From Candidatus Absconditabacterales bacterium (GTDB lineage: Bacteria > Patescibacteriota > Gracilibacteria > Absconditabacterales > Absconditicoccaceae), in contig JANWWO010000005.1 of assembly GCA_025057375.1 (NCBI GenBank), forward strand, positions 1 through 64,000: 64,000 nt of DNA. The letters run 5' to 3'. Of the stretch, positions 10,177 through 21,149 are shown one piece after another (the first letter of the stretch is position 1; each line of letters starts with the position of its first letter). The translations under genes were made by a program, and so were the position numbers. The notes beneath the pieces were generated by a model. The model worked only from the letters and a program-made list of their open reading frames with translations. It was not told the origin of the DNA and ran no database searches.

Positions 10177-11767
10177 GCACAATAAGGACTGACAGTCATG
10201 GTGTTACAAGCGCATAGGTAAGTTTTTTTCCAAAATCATCAGTATCAGAGACGACATCTGCATATGTTGCACCAAAACTCTGCGCGAGCATGACAAAATC
10301 GGGATTTTTTAGTTCCATACCCCAATCATCAAAATCTTGCCCTACTTGTTTTCGTTGGATCATCCCATAGGAGTTATTATTGAGAATGATGATCGTCATC
10401 GTGAGTCCAAGTTTATCAATAGTTGCGAGATCTCCCAAGTTCATTAGCAATCATCCATCACCAACGACGGCAATCACTTTTTTGTCAGGATTGAGTATTT
10501 TTGCCATCATAGCAGAAGCATATCAGGCTCCCATTGTGGCGAGTGCATTATCGAGTAGAAGGGTATTGGGATGATAGGTAGGATAGTTTCTTGCAAACCA
10601 TATCTTATAGAGGCCATTGTCAAGGGCAACGATATCATCATCTGCGAGATTGCTACGAATGGTGTGTATGATCTCAGGAAGCGAGATGCTTCATGACTGA
10701 GATAAGCTTGCTTCATAGGTATGTTTTTTTTCTCGCTGCTGAGCACTGAGGGTGTATATTGTATCAAGATCCCGGTTATTGGTATTGATCTGAGCTTCAC
10801 ATAACTGCCAGAAGGTATTGCCAATATCACCAATGACCTGCATTGTTGGTTCATACAACAAATCTATCACTGCTGGTGTAAAGTTTATATGAATGACGTG
10901 TGTTTTTCATGATTCAATAAGATTGGTTGGTTTTTCGATAATATCATGTCCGACAGCGATAATGCAATCAGCAGTTGCAATAACAGGATGAAGTCGATCA
11001 TTGCTTGTCAACCCAGCCGTTCCAATATATTGAGGGAGACGTTCATCAATGACTCCTTTCCCCATTTGGGAGGTGAAAAAAGGGATATTGTATTGTGTCA
11101 CGAATTGAGTCAGATATTTTGTTACTCTTTTTCTGTTTGCTCATGCTCATACGAGAAGAAGGGGACGACGAGCAGACGTGAGTGTGTTGATGAGAAGGTC
11201 GCGTTGTTTGTTATCCATTTGTGGTCTTCTTGTTTTTGCAGGTTTGGTTGCTATCCATCCGTCCATGTCGACATCTTCTCCTGCAATGTCTTCGGGTAAT
11301 TCTAGGTGAACTGCTCATGGTCTTTCTTGGATTGCTGCTTCATAGGCATTGGCAAAAATACTTGGTATTCTTCTTCCGTCGACAATGCTGATGGCATATT
11401 TCGTAATCGGTTTCATCATTGCAACTGTGTCAATAATCTGGAAAGCTCCTTGTTTTGATTTTTTTATTGGTTTTTGGCCGGTAATGACGATGACTGGCAG
11501 TCAGCCAAGTTGTGCATATGCAACACCGGTGACCATATTGGTTGCTCAGGGTCCCAGCGTAGCAAGCGCAACACCTGGCTCACCTGTTAGTCTTCCATGG
11601 GTTGCTGCCATAAAAACAGCTGTCTGTTCATTTCTGACGACAATCATCTCGATCCCATAATCTTTGAGCGATTGGACAAAATCGAGATTTTCTTCACCAG
11701 GAACGGCAAAAACGCGAGTAATACCATAGGCTTTCATACACTGAACGAGAATATCAGATGTTTTCAT
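10133..11767 (-). CDS. acetolactate synthase-like ThDP enzyme
   Basis: This is a 544-residue thiamine diphosphate enzyme of the acetolactate synthase/pyruvate oxidase superfamily. Visible parts are FAVPGEENLDFVQSL with the catalytic Glu in VVRNEQTAVFMA (pyrimidine domain), AVHLELPEDIAGE (middle domain) and VVGDGGLLMNLGDLATI ending in NNNSYGM (ThDP-Mg site). The best-fitting reaction is joining two pyruvates to acetolactate, but relatives act on other 2-oxo acids. No regulatory subunit is adjacent, which fits a catabolic type. It starts with MKTSD at 11767, 45 bases after the aldehyde dehydrogenase stop, so the two are probably an operon. Confidence 0.87.
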
Positions 11768-11812
11768 GATCAAAAGGGAAAAATAAAAGACCGACATTGA
11801 TTGGTTGTATTG

Positions 11813-13180
11813 CTAGGGGAAAAGGATGACTTTTTTATTGGTAAATGCTCTGAGTCACTCCGGGCCATTTTCTTTTCCATATCATGATTTTTTTACTCAT
11901 CCGAAGGGAAGACTCGCCTTTGATCACGCAGGTTGATTGATAAAGATCATTCCTCCTTCCAAACGACGAGCGACGGCTTTACACTGATCGATATCATCAC
12001 CATAGACGACGGCAGACAGTCAGTAGGGACTTGTATTTGCAAGATGGATAGCATCTTCGATATCATGTGCTTTGATAACACTTGCGACAGGACCAAAGAT
12101 TTCTTCTTCAAATGCTACCATTCCTGGCTTGATATCCGCAAGGAGGGTGGGTGCATATAGATTTTTTGCTTCATCAAGAATACGTCATCAGGTAAGGCAA
12201 CGAGCTCCTTGCTCACAGGTTTTCAGCACTTGTTTATGAACAGTATGAAGGATTTCTGTTGTTGCTAGTGGTCAGAGATTTGTTGTAAGATCAAAAGGAT
12301 CGCCTACCTTTTGCTGTGCAAGGAGGATGGACATTTTTTCACAAAAGCTCTCGTAGAGCGGTGCAGGGACAATAAATCTTTTTGAGGAGTTGCATTTTTG
12401 TCAGCCATTGGCAAGACGGCAGGATACAGCTGCTGCAACGACTGCATCAAGATTATGTGTATCAAGAACAATAAATGCATCATTCCCACCAAGTTCAAGG
12501 ACAGATGGTTTGAGATATTTGCCTGCCATTGCTCAGATAATACTGCCGACTGTTTCTCCCCCCGTCACATTGACTCAGGCAACACATGGATGAGCGATGA
12601 TCAGTTCTGATTGAGATCAAGAAATGAAGAGATTTGTGTAGACACCATGAGGGAATCATGCATCATCAAAGAGTTTTTGGATAGCGAGGGCACAGCGTGG
12701 GACATTGGAGGCATGTTTATATATCTGGGTATTGCCTGCGAGGATATTTGGTATTGCTGCTCTCAAGAGTTGGTTGTAGGGAAAGTTTCGTGGAGCGATG
12801 CCATAAATAACACCCAATGGATCATACTGATATTCACCGACCAATCAATCAGTAGTAGAAAATGGCTGTGGTTTGAGAATATTCTCTGCATTATCAGCAA
12901 ATCGTCTGATGAGGGCTACTGTACTGTGAAGTCATTTTTTTGAAACAGAAAAAATCATTCCCATTTCCTGTGTTTGATTGGTGGCATGCATATCAATGTC
13001 ACGTTCAAGGAGATCAGCAAGACGATGTGTCAGTGTTTTTTTTGTTTCTCGTGATGTGTTTTTCCGTGTATTGAATGCTATTGCAGCTTCTTCAATAGCA
13101 TGGTATATGTCTACATCGCCCAGGGGTTCAAAATCTGCATAGATTTCTTTTGTATACGGGTTTTGGGAACGAAGAGGCAT
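11813..13180 (-). CDS. NAD(P)-dependent aldehyde dehydrogenase
   Basis: This aldehyde dehydrogenase has 455 residues and is nearest to succinate-semialdehyde-type enzymes. It oxidises an aldehyde to an acid with NAD(P). Visible features: [33 protein letters not shown] (cofactor loop), [12 protein letters not shown] with the catalytic Glu, [13 protein letters not shown] with the catalytic Cys, EEEIFGPVA, and [19 protein letters not shown] at the C-terminus. UGA-Gly is dense, for instance in NGQKC and FGG. It lies directly upstream of the acetolactate synthase-like gene. The substrate is not determined. Confidence 0.93.
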
Positions 13181-13222
13181 GAGAGGTAAAGGAGATAAAA
13201 GACGATCATAGAAGGAAGACGA

Positions 13223-13615
13223 TTATTCTGTTATCTGTCATGTTGTAGGCGATTGATTTCCTGTCATTGATGTGCTTGCTCCTGTTGCTATTGGAGAAGG
13301 TGTGATCTGCGTTTCTTGCGGTTGGACAGGGAGAGGTTGTGATGGTTGTTGAGATGTGTGGATTGCTTCTTTGATGACTGCTAATTCGTTCATAAGGTCG
13401 TTACGAAGCGTATCGATGTGTGAGGTGATAACTCATGACAGTGTTATAGTATCTGATGTGATGTCGATACGTGGTTGTGCTGATTGGATATGAGGAAAAA
13501 TATTGACCAAAATGTCAAGGTTGGTGTCAAAAAATCTCAAAAATCATCGTCCCATAATGAGAAGAAAAATCCAAAAAATGCTTGTCCAAAAAAATACTTT
13601 GAGTGAGACCATCAT
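13223..13615 (-). CDS. small membrane-anchored protein
   Basis: The 130-residue protein has one N-terminal membrane segment (VFFWTSIFWIFLLIMG), then a segment with ITSDTITLSG and a Pro/Gln/Thr-rich tail. No family is recognised. It precedes the aldehyde dehydrogenase by 42 bases on the same strand. The start region has the TTTTTTACTTTTTTG tract typical of this genome. Confidence 0.65.
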
Positions 13616-13722
13616 GTACTGTACAAAAAAGTAAAAAACAAGGAGTATATCCTTTAGGAGGACTGTAGTGATTATCCTGGAAAATGCAAGGCAAAAGCAT
13701 TCAAAGCATCAACAAAAAGCAC

Positions 13723-13750
13723 TTGCATTTTGGCTCATGATATGTATATC
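13723..13750 (+). promoter_or_regulatory. promoter for ftsK
   Basis: TTGCAT (13723-13728), a 16-base spacer and TATATC (13745-13750). It lies about 65 bases before the ftsK ATG. A second box, TTGGCT with TATAAT at 13810-13815, overlaps the ATG itself. Confidence 0.55.
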
Positions 13751-13813
13751 TTATCAAGTAGCGATTGGCGATATAATAATTGGTGATTGGCTTTTTGTTT
13801 TTCTCATGATATA

Positions 13814-16060
13814 ATGCCTAGAAGAAAAAAAAGACGTGTGTCTGTATCTTGATTCTTTGATACGCTGACGATTACGAAACAATGAATAGGTGGTACCATG
13901 ATTGCTGTCAGCTTTTTGTATTTCTTTCTTCTTTTTATGACATCGGATGCTCCGATGATGCAGTTTTTTCATTCGATGGCACATACTGCATTTGGAAAAT
14001 TGGGGACAATTCCTTTTTTTGCTCTTTTGTGATTATTAGGTATTGTGTTTCTTGTACGTCAGGATCTTTCATCCGTTTTGACCAAAGCAAGTTTTTTGCT
14101 TTTTGTTTTTTTGTCTGCGATTTTTAATTTTGCTATCATTGATGCCAATGTCTTGACGCAGTGAAGTCAGACGGCTTTTGTCGCAAATGGGTGATATTTG
14201 TCGTGGCCTTTGTTGTGGCTGCTCGAACAGATGTTTGGGACAGAGAATGCTTGGGCAATAAAGACTTTTTTGATCATTTTATTCGTTTTGACAGTTGTGT
14301 ATATTGGCTGGAAGATGCAAATTCCTTTACCCTCACTGCCGCGTATTGAGCTTGAGACAGGTGTAATCAAGCAGTCGCCCAAGGCGCCATCTTTTAAGGC
14401 TGATGAGTCAATCACGTTAAGTCCTACAAAAATTCTTAATGTTGCGTCACGTCTGACGCAAGCAGCTGAATGACAAAGAGAAAAAAAGATGAATTGACGT
14501 CCTGCTATGTTGTGATCAGCTTGATGAACTTGACTGCTTGCAAAAATTCGTGGTGAGGTCATCAAAAAAGTCGTAGACCAAAAACTCTATGACCACCGTC
14601 AAAAATCTATTCCTTTCCCTTCAGATAAACCAAGTTTTCCTTTGGATATTATGGATCAGAGAAAGGGAGAAAAACCTCATCCTGACGAATCTATGCTGCT
14701 TGATCACGCACAAGCAATCACAACTAAGCTTGAAGAATTTGGTGTGTCTGTCAGTGTGGATGGCTTTGATATTGGTCCTTCTATTGTGCAAATGAGAATT
14801 AGACCTGATCCATGAGTCAAGGTTGCGACCATCGAATCACTCAAAAATGACATTGCTCTTTCTCTTAAGTCAGGAGCAATGAGAATTATAGCGCCCATTC
14901 CAGATACAGATTGTGTAGGTATCCAAATACCCAATCCCAAAGGTCATATTGTTCATCTTAGTGATGTGTTGGGTTCTGCAGAATTTCGTCATGCAATGCA
15001 AAAATCTCAAACAAATCTTGCGTTGGGCGTAGGTATTGATGGTTCTATGATTATCAAACCTTTGGAAAAAATGCCTCATCTTCTTGTTGCATGAGCAACA
15101 TGACAAGGAAAATCTGTCTGAATCAATGATTTTATTATGTCATTGATTTTTCAAAATTCTCCTGCAGAACTCAAGTTTTTGATGATTGATCCCAAACAAG
15201 TGGAAATGGAGTTTTATAGCGGGATTCCATATTTGCTCGCACCCATTGTCACGGTTCCTGATAAAGCACTCAAACTCTTACAATGGTCGGTCGATGAAAT
15301 GGAATCAAGATACAATAAACTCAAACATGATAAAGTCAAAAATTTCGATGAATACAATGAAAAACATCCTGATAATAAATTGTATCGTATCGTGATTGTG
15401 ATTGATGAGCTTGCTGATTTGATGATGACATGATCCAAAAAGGAGGTTGAAGGATGTATCACTCGTATTGCTCAAAAGGCCCGTGCAGTTGGGATGCATC
15501 TTATTATTGCAACACAAAGACCGTCCGTCAATGTTTTGACTGGACTGATTAAAGCAAATATTCCTACAAGAATAGCATTTGGTGTAGTGTCACAAATTGA
15601 TTCAAGGACAATTTTGGGCTTTAAGGGTGCCGAGGATTTGGTAGGGAAAGGAGATATGCTCTATAGTGATCCAAATACAAAAGATCCACTGAGAATTCAG
15701 GCACCGTTTATTTCAACACCAGAGACTGAAAGAATTATTGGGTATCTGATGCATAAGTATATGGATGGGTTGACGCCAGATGATATTTATCATCCAGAGA
15801 TTATCAGAATTCTTGAATGACAGACGAAAGCTATTAGTAGTGGATCGTCTGGGATAGGATGAGGAGGGTCTTGAGATGATGAAGCATTAATTGAGCAGGC
15901 GATTGACATCATTAGAGAGACAGGGAAGGCTTCGACAACTATGCTCCAACGCAAACTTAATATTGGTTTTGCACGTGCAGGAAGATTGATGGATGAGCTT
16001 GAAGAGAGGGGGGTGGTAGGACCACAAGATGGAGCAAAACCAAGGGATATTTATCTCTAG
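13814..16060 (+). CDS. ftsK: FtsK/SpoIIIE DNA translocase
   Basis: FtsK pumps chromosomal DNA through the division septum. The 748 residues comprise an N-terminal domain of several membrane segments (about residues 20-185), a linker, and the motor. The Walker A sequence AGATGQGKSVG lies at about 15089-15121, with three of its glycines written TGA. Walker B is [13 protein letters not shown]. Later conserved parts are [16 protein letters not shown] and PTRIAFGV. The C-terminal winged-helix gamma domain is present ([30 protein letters not shown], interrupted here only by my abbreviation of its first residue). Confidence 0.95.
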
Positions 16061-16118
16061 GATTGAGAGGAATAATGAGGGGAATGACGATACCATCTCT
16101 TGTTATTAAATCAATAAA

Positions 16119-16151
16119 ATAAAAAATCACTGACATGAATGGTGTCAGTGA
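16119..16151 (-). terminator. intrinsic terminator of the YceI-lipoprotein gene
   Basis: The inverted repeat TCACTGACA / TGTCAGTGA (16127-16151) has a seven-base loop and, on the minus strand, is followed by six T. It lies 31 bases past the stop at 16182. Confidence 0.85.
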
Positions 16152-16181
16152 CGGATTTTGTTGTGGTTGTTTGTTGTGAGA

Positions 16182-16889
16182 TTATTCAAAAGAGACAGAA
16201 ACAGTAAACGAAATCGTATTGGAAATAGCATTGTCTCCCAAATCATTGAAGAAACTTGGTGATCCATATCTGATATTCCACAATGTTCTATCAATATCAA
16301 ATGTTGTTTGAGCTGCTGTCATATCTTCGTTAAATTGTGCAGTAAATTCTACAGGATTGGTAATTCCTTTGATTGTGAGGTCTGCAGTTATGAGGAATTC
16401 GCGAGGATTGGCTGTTGGTAAAGCATTTGTAAATGTCAATGTAGCAGTTGGGTGATTGACGACATCAAAAAAGTCCTCATTTTTCAGGTGATCCATCAAT
16501 TTTTTATTATTGTTGTTTTCTTTCAGTTCTGTCATATTGACGACAAAGACTCATGCTGTTGGAACACCGTCAGTGAGGGTGATTGTTCCTTCAGTAAAGG
16601 GAACTGTTCCTTCATAGCCACCCACGACTTTGGTTCATTTCCATCCAAGGACTGATTGTTCAAGGATCAATGATCTCGTGATTTCTCCGCTAAGATCAGT
16701 TAGAGTTTCTGATCCTGTGATTGTTTTAGGAGTTTCTGGTTGCATAACATTCTGTGTCTCAGATTCTGTGGTCGCCATGTTTTGTTGGTCTTGTGTGCTT
16801 GTCTGTTGTGGTGCTTGTTGTGTCCTAAGACATCCACTCAATGTTACTACCAAGACTATGAGTACACCAAAAGGGAAGAGTGTTTTCAT
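16182..16889 (-). CDS. YceI-domain lipoprotein
   Basis: The 235-residue precursor has a signal peptide with lipobox TLSGC (residues 16-20), a Gln/Thr-rich linker and a YceI domain. YceI proteins are lipocalin-like beta-barrels that bind isoprenoid lipids. Family features are DFFDVVNHPTATLTF, TADLTIKGITNPVEF and the ending ISNTISFTVSVSFE. In CPR bacteria YceI proteins are common but their ligand is unknown. It has its own promoter and terminator, so it is monocistronic. Confidence 0.9.
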
Positions 16890-16935
16890 GAGTGCAAAAA
16901 AAGTAAAAATCAGCTACGTCATGTAACGTGTTGGC

Positions 16936-16963
16936 AGATTAGTCTTTTTTTTCAAAAATGCAA
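16936..16963 (-). promoter_or_regulatory. promoter for the YceI-lipoprotein gene
   Basis: On the minus strand: TTGCAT (16963-16958), a 16-base spacer and TAATCT (16941-16936), about 47 bases before the ATG at 16889. Confidence 0.55.
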
Positions 16964-16979
16964 GACAAAAAATGAGAGT

Positions 16980-18557
16980 TTATATCAAGACTCTTTGGAT
17001 TTCATCAAGAGATGTTAGTCATTGGAGCATTTTTTCGAGTCAGTCATGAAGCATGGGGCGGTATCACGGTGTTTTTTTTGCAAGATGATGGATGGTTTCA
17101 TCTGTGCTTCCAGTAACAAGAGCGTTTTTGATATCTTGCCCAATATGGAGTACTTCGTGAATAGCGATCCTTCCCTTAAAACCTAATCATTGACAGTGCG
17201 GACATCATCAGGCAGTCGGGACTGTACAGGATGCAGGGTATGTCCATGATCATCAGAGTATTTCTTCTCGTTGACGAAGTATTCATTGCTCGCTATCGTT
17301 TGGGGGACGACGTGTTTGACAGTGAATACAGAGTCTTCTCACAAGTCTCTGGGCAACAATCATTGTCAATGCAGGAGCAAGAAGATAGGGTTTGACATCA
17401 AGACTCAGCATCCTTGCAATAGCATCAAGTGCTGAGTTGGTATGGAGAGTTGTAAAGCACAAATGTCATGTCAATGCTGCCGTGACAACTGTTTGCGCCG
17501 TCTCTGGTGTTCTTGTTTCTCCTAAGAGAATTACATCAGGATCTTGTCTCATACATGCTTTGAGTCATGTTTCGTAGTCATAGCCTTTTGCATAATTGAT
17601 TTGGGATTGTTGGATGCCAGGAATTTGGTATTCGATAGGATCTTCGAGAGTGATGATTTTGCTTTGTCATGTATTTTTGTGACTAAGGATAGAATAGAGT
17701 GTGGTTGTTTTTCCTGATCAGGTGGGTCAGGTAATAAGGATTAGTCAGTTGGTACGTGCAATATTATTACGAAAGACAGTCATTGCATCGCTCCACATAC
17801 CCAATTGATCCAAAGTCATAATACCTTGTGAACTATCCAAAAATCTCAAGACAGTGTTATCAGACTTAATCCCAGGCATAAAATTTGCTCTGACATCGAT
17901 TCCTGTTAGGATTCAGTTTTTGTTTTTTGCTTGGATTGTAAATCTTCCGTCCTGGGGAAGATGATCAATATTCATTTTTGTTCCTGCGATAAATTTGAGT
18001 TTTTTGCCATAGGGAAAATAGACGTCATGAGGAATGTGGAGAATAGAATGGAGAACACCATCAATTCTCAGACGGAGCAGGATACCATCATCATGTGACT
18101 GGAAATGAATGTCAGATGCTCACGCTTGATACCCAAGTCTGACGATTTCCATAATCCAATCATTCGTGTTCCACTCCTCTCTTTTTTCGTATAGTTCTTT
18201 GATGGTGGCGATTGCTGTTTGTCACTGGGCGTTGAGTTGGGCTTGACGTTCACGAAGTTTCGCTTGCTGTTGTTGCTGGAGAATATCATATCGTCTCAAA
18301 CAGAGAACAAATCATTCCTGACTGGTATAAAAGTATTGAACTGTGTATCAGGATGCAGATTGGGTTGCAGTAAATGAGGCGACTTTGATTGGGAATTCAT
18401 TGGTTGTGATAGCGTAGAGTTTTCTGCCATCCCTTGAAAAGACACAAATGCCAAAATCTTCAGCTTGTTGTCTCGTCATTATCGACAGTACATTGGGATC
18501 GGCGACGATTTGTTCTACATCATGAGGATCCAGAATTGTTTTGTGAGGGAGTGTCAT
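16980..18557 (-). CDS. PilB/GspE-type secretion ATPase
   Basis: This is a cytoplasmic hexameric ATPase that drives assembly of type IV pili or a type II secretion pseudopilus. The 525 residues show an N-terminal domain, then the core: Walker A ITGPTGSGKTTTLYS near 17700-17735 (three glycines TGA), the Asp box LEDPIEYQIPG, Walker B QDPDVILLGETR and the His box TTLHTNSALDAIARM. A zinc site follows, with cysteines in RLCIHCQT and CPHC. Together with the pilin-like protein at 35970-36395 it suggests surface pili. Pili versus secretion cannot be separated here. Confidence 0.93.
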
Positions 18558-18717
18558 GAAGAAGAAAAAATGAATAATAAGCAATCCATAATGGAAGGGG
18601 GGGGGGAGATTTTGTCCGCCTGTGTGTATACTATATCTTATATGAATATAGACATTCTTGTCCCAAAAGCAAATAAAAATACGGTCATGATGATTTTTTA
18701 TGATGCCTTCGTTCATT

Positions 18718-20514
18718 TTATTGACTCCAGCAGATACCTCCTAGATTTCCACATTGCATCTGACATGCTTTTCCAAGTAAGTTGAGTGTTGATGTTGGAT
18801 TCTGGAGATCTCCTTTGACAGTGGTGATGTACCTGATCTGTTGCGTCATACTTGCGATAAGTTGCATGGTAGGTCTGACATCAGCGTACATTGTTTGACG
18901 TGCCATCGCGACATGCTCATTTTGAGTTTGAAATAATGCTGAGCGAAGATCATTTTCAAGTTCCTGTTGAGACATAACCATAGTAAAATTGATATCATAG
19001 CTTTGGTTTTGGAGTTCTTGAAGGATTTTTCTTTCCTCTTTGCTATTGCTGACACGGACAAATTTTTCGTTGGTGGTATTGAATGTGTCAAGCTCAGTTC
19101 AGGCGTTCATTCTTCTCTCTGTACGTTCGTTTTCTGTCTGTGATGCTTTTTTTTCTTGATCCAAAAATCACCAGATGCTTTTGTCAACGCGAGCTTGATT
19201 GATATAGATTCCGTATTGGGACTGGAGTAGTGTACGTTCTCTGTCGAGGAAACGTTCCATCATTGCTCTGTCTTCTGGTTTGGATTCTACTTCCCATGAT
19301 TTGAGATTGCATTCACGCATTACTTCTTTTTCAGAAATGTGGGTATGAGATTGGGGAGATGAATTTGCAGATCCTTTGGTCCGATATGGTTTTTTGATTC
19401 ATGGTCAGATTCTATGGAACGTATAGACAATCCCTCCATCACCCCCAGCCTTGATCCAGATTTCTCTCCCTGTTTGTGGATCAACACTGCGTTGACATTG
19501 CAATTGTATTGTATTTTTTTTGTATCTTTGTGCTTTGAGTGCGTATTGCAGTGCAATCACAGACTCCCTAATTTCAGTAATAGCAATTTTCCCTGCCTGT
19601 CCAATTTCAGCTGTTGCTCCTTTCATCGCTTGTCCAAATTGTGAAAATGAGCTCGTGCACATTCCAATTTGACGAGAACAGGAATATTCGTCACGAAGAC
19701 GTACTGCATTGGCACGATTGATACCAAATTGAAGTCAGCCAGCACGCAGTTCTTTGATTTCATCGCTTGTCAATTCAACTATAATCCCAAGACTGATAAA
19801 TCTCTTAAATGCTGCATTTGTTTTTCGTAAGGCTTTGACGACATCCGCATAGGTTGTCTTTTCCATCACCACCATTGTCCCCTCAATGAGAAATCAGTCA
19901 TCTCATCCATACTTTGCTTCCAAAGCAAGGAGACGCGTACGTTGACGTGGATCTAGTTGGAGACGAAGATTCCCTTCTCTGGCTATTTCAAGATAGAGTA
20001 TTTGGAGTTTATCATCAAGGTCTAATAATTGTGCTCGATCTCTTCTGATACTTTTTGGTTTGAAAAGAACTGACCGACCAAGTCCAGGGTTTGAGAGTGT
20101 GAAGGTACGAGCGATAAAGGTCACGGCGTCCATAAATTGTTTGGTCTTACGTGTTGCATCAGCAAGCGAACGTGACGTGCGTGTAAAGATGCCAGGGACT
20201 CTTCTAGCTTGTCTATTGAGTCCTCTGATCCAATCCAATTGACTCTTGAGATCTTGTTGACGTTGTTTACTCACTTCTGCAGACGATCCAAGTAGTGAGG
20301 CAAGAAACATTTCTTGAGGAGACATTTGATCATTTGTAATGATACTGACGACTTCATTGACAAAGCGGATATAACTTGCTAGCATGGGTGGTGTTGCACT
20401 ACAGGCGGTGCACGAGCGATGTTCAAGAGATGGTTGTTGTGACGCAAAAACACTAGGTCACATCAACCCAGCTATAAAAACACCAAGTATTATCCATATC
20501 ACACAACGTTTCAT
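18718..20514 (-). CDS. large secreted protein of unknown function
   Basis: I do not recognise this 598-residue protein. It has a signal peptide (MKRCVIWIILGVFIAGLMG, cleavage near VFA-SQQ) followed by a CTACSA segment, so it is exported. The rest is mainly charged and helical, with QRQQDLKSQLDWIRGLNRQA, long Glu/Gln-rich segments and scattered cysteines, including CQMQCGNLGGICW at the C-terminus. It could be a coiled-coil surface or pilus-associated protein. It lies directly upstream of the PilB-like gene on the same strand, separated by 160 bases that include a nine-G run. Confidence 0.75.
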
Positions 20515-20543
20515 GCAAAAAAACAAACAAAACTCTTTTTCTA

Positions 20544-20572
20544 AGTATAGTCATGATGATCGATGTTTGCAA
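20544..20572 (-). promoter_or_regulatory. promoter for the 18718-20514 gene
   Basis: Minus strand: TTGCAA (20572-20567), a 17-base spacer and TATACT (20549-20544), 30 bases before the ATG at 20514. Confidence 0.6.
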
Positions 20573-20763
20573 ATTTTTTGAGGCGTTGTAGGATATAAAA
20601 AATAGTAAGCATAGTGTTTTTGTGTTGATGTTTTTTGTAACATACTGCTTCTGCTAGGCAAGTTTATACATAGTTTATGGCGACAATTTTTTGTTTTTGT
20701 TTCGAAATATGTAATGAATACAATAATAAAGTCTTTTTAATGATCATCAACCATCTTTTTGCT

Positions 20764-20783
20764 ATAGTATACAGATATACTAT
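20764..20783 (+). promoter_or_regulatory. perfect 8-bp inverted repeat, possible operator
   Basis: ATAGTATA-CAGA-TATACTAT, an exact palindrome with a four-base gap. It lies 18 bases before the ATG of a small gene and carries -10-like sequence, so a dimeric repressor could block the promoter. No candidate regulator is adjacent except the small protein itself. Confidence 0.45.
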
Positions 20784-20801
20784 GGCAAATCGTTTCGTTT
20801 T

Positions 20802-21032
20802 ATGGATAATCAATTAACTGCATATTCTACAAAGATTTTGTTGAATGCAGAGCATAATATATCAACTATCAATCTGATGGGGATGATACGTAACACATGA
20901 GAAGTAATTATGTCCTTTCTTGGGAAGTGTTCTCAAGAAGTTGCTGACTATGTGATGACAATTGACGACCCTTCGACACAACGAAAATTGCTCATCCTTC
21001 ACGTCGTTCCAAATATGCAGGTGAGTGTGTAA
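20802..21032 (+). CDS. small hypothetical protein
   Basis: The 76-residue protein begins MDNQLTAYSTKILLNAEHN and has one TGA-Gly (MIRNTGEVIMSFLGK). No family is recognised. It is acidic to neutral with helical stretches. The palindrome at 20764-20783 precedes it. After its TAA a second frame continues for about 25 residues (from a GECVKRY segment), so a one-base indel could have shortened it. Confidence 0.5.
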
Positions 21033-21149
21033 AAAGGTATAATTTGTTTTGTGATAAGTTGGCAAAAATATGACGCCATGATATACTACAACATCTTCAA
21101 AGTACATAACCACTCTCTCCACTCGTCAGTGGGAATTTGTGGAAAAAAT

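Noticed and set aside
13810-13816. TATAAT overlapping the ftsK start as the main promoter
   Set aside because: It would place the transcript start after the ATG; a better-placed TTGCAT-N16-TATATC box lies upstream. A shorter ftsK starting at 13894 cannot be excluded.
18598-18606. Nine-G run as a frameshift in the PilB-like gene
   Set aside because: It lies upstream of the chosen start (18557) and the gene is intact without it.
20862-21122. Minus-strand open frame of 86 residues
   Set aside because: It is opposite the small gene at 20802-21032 and shows no start context or family motif.
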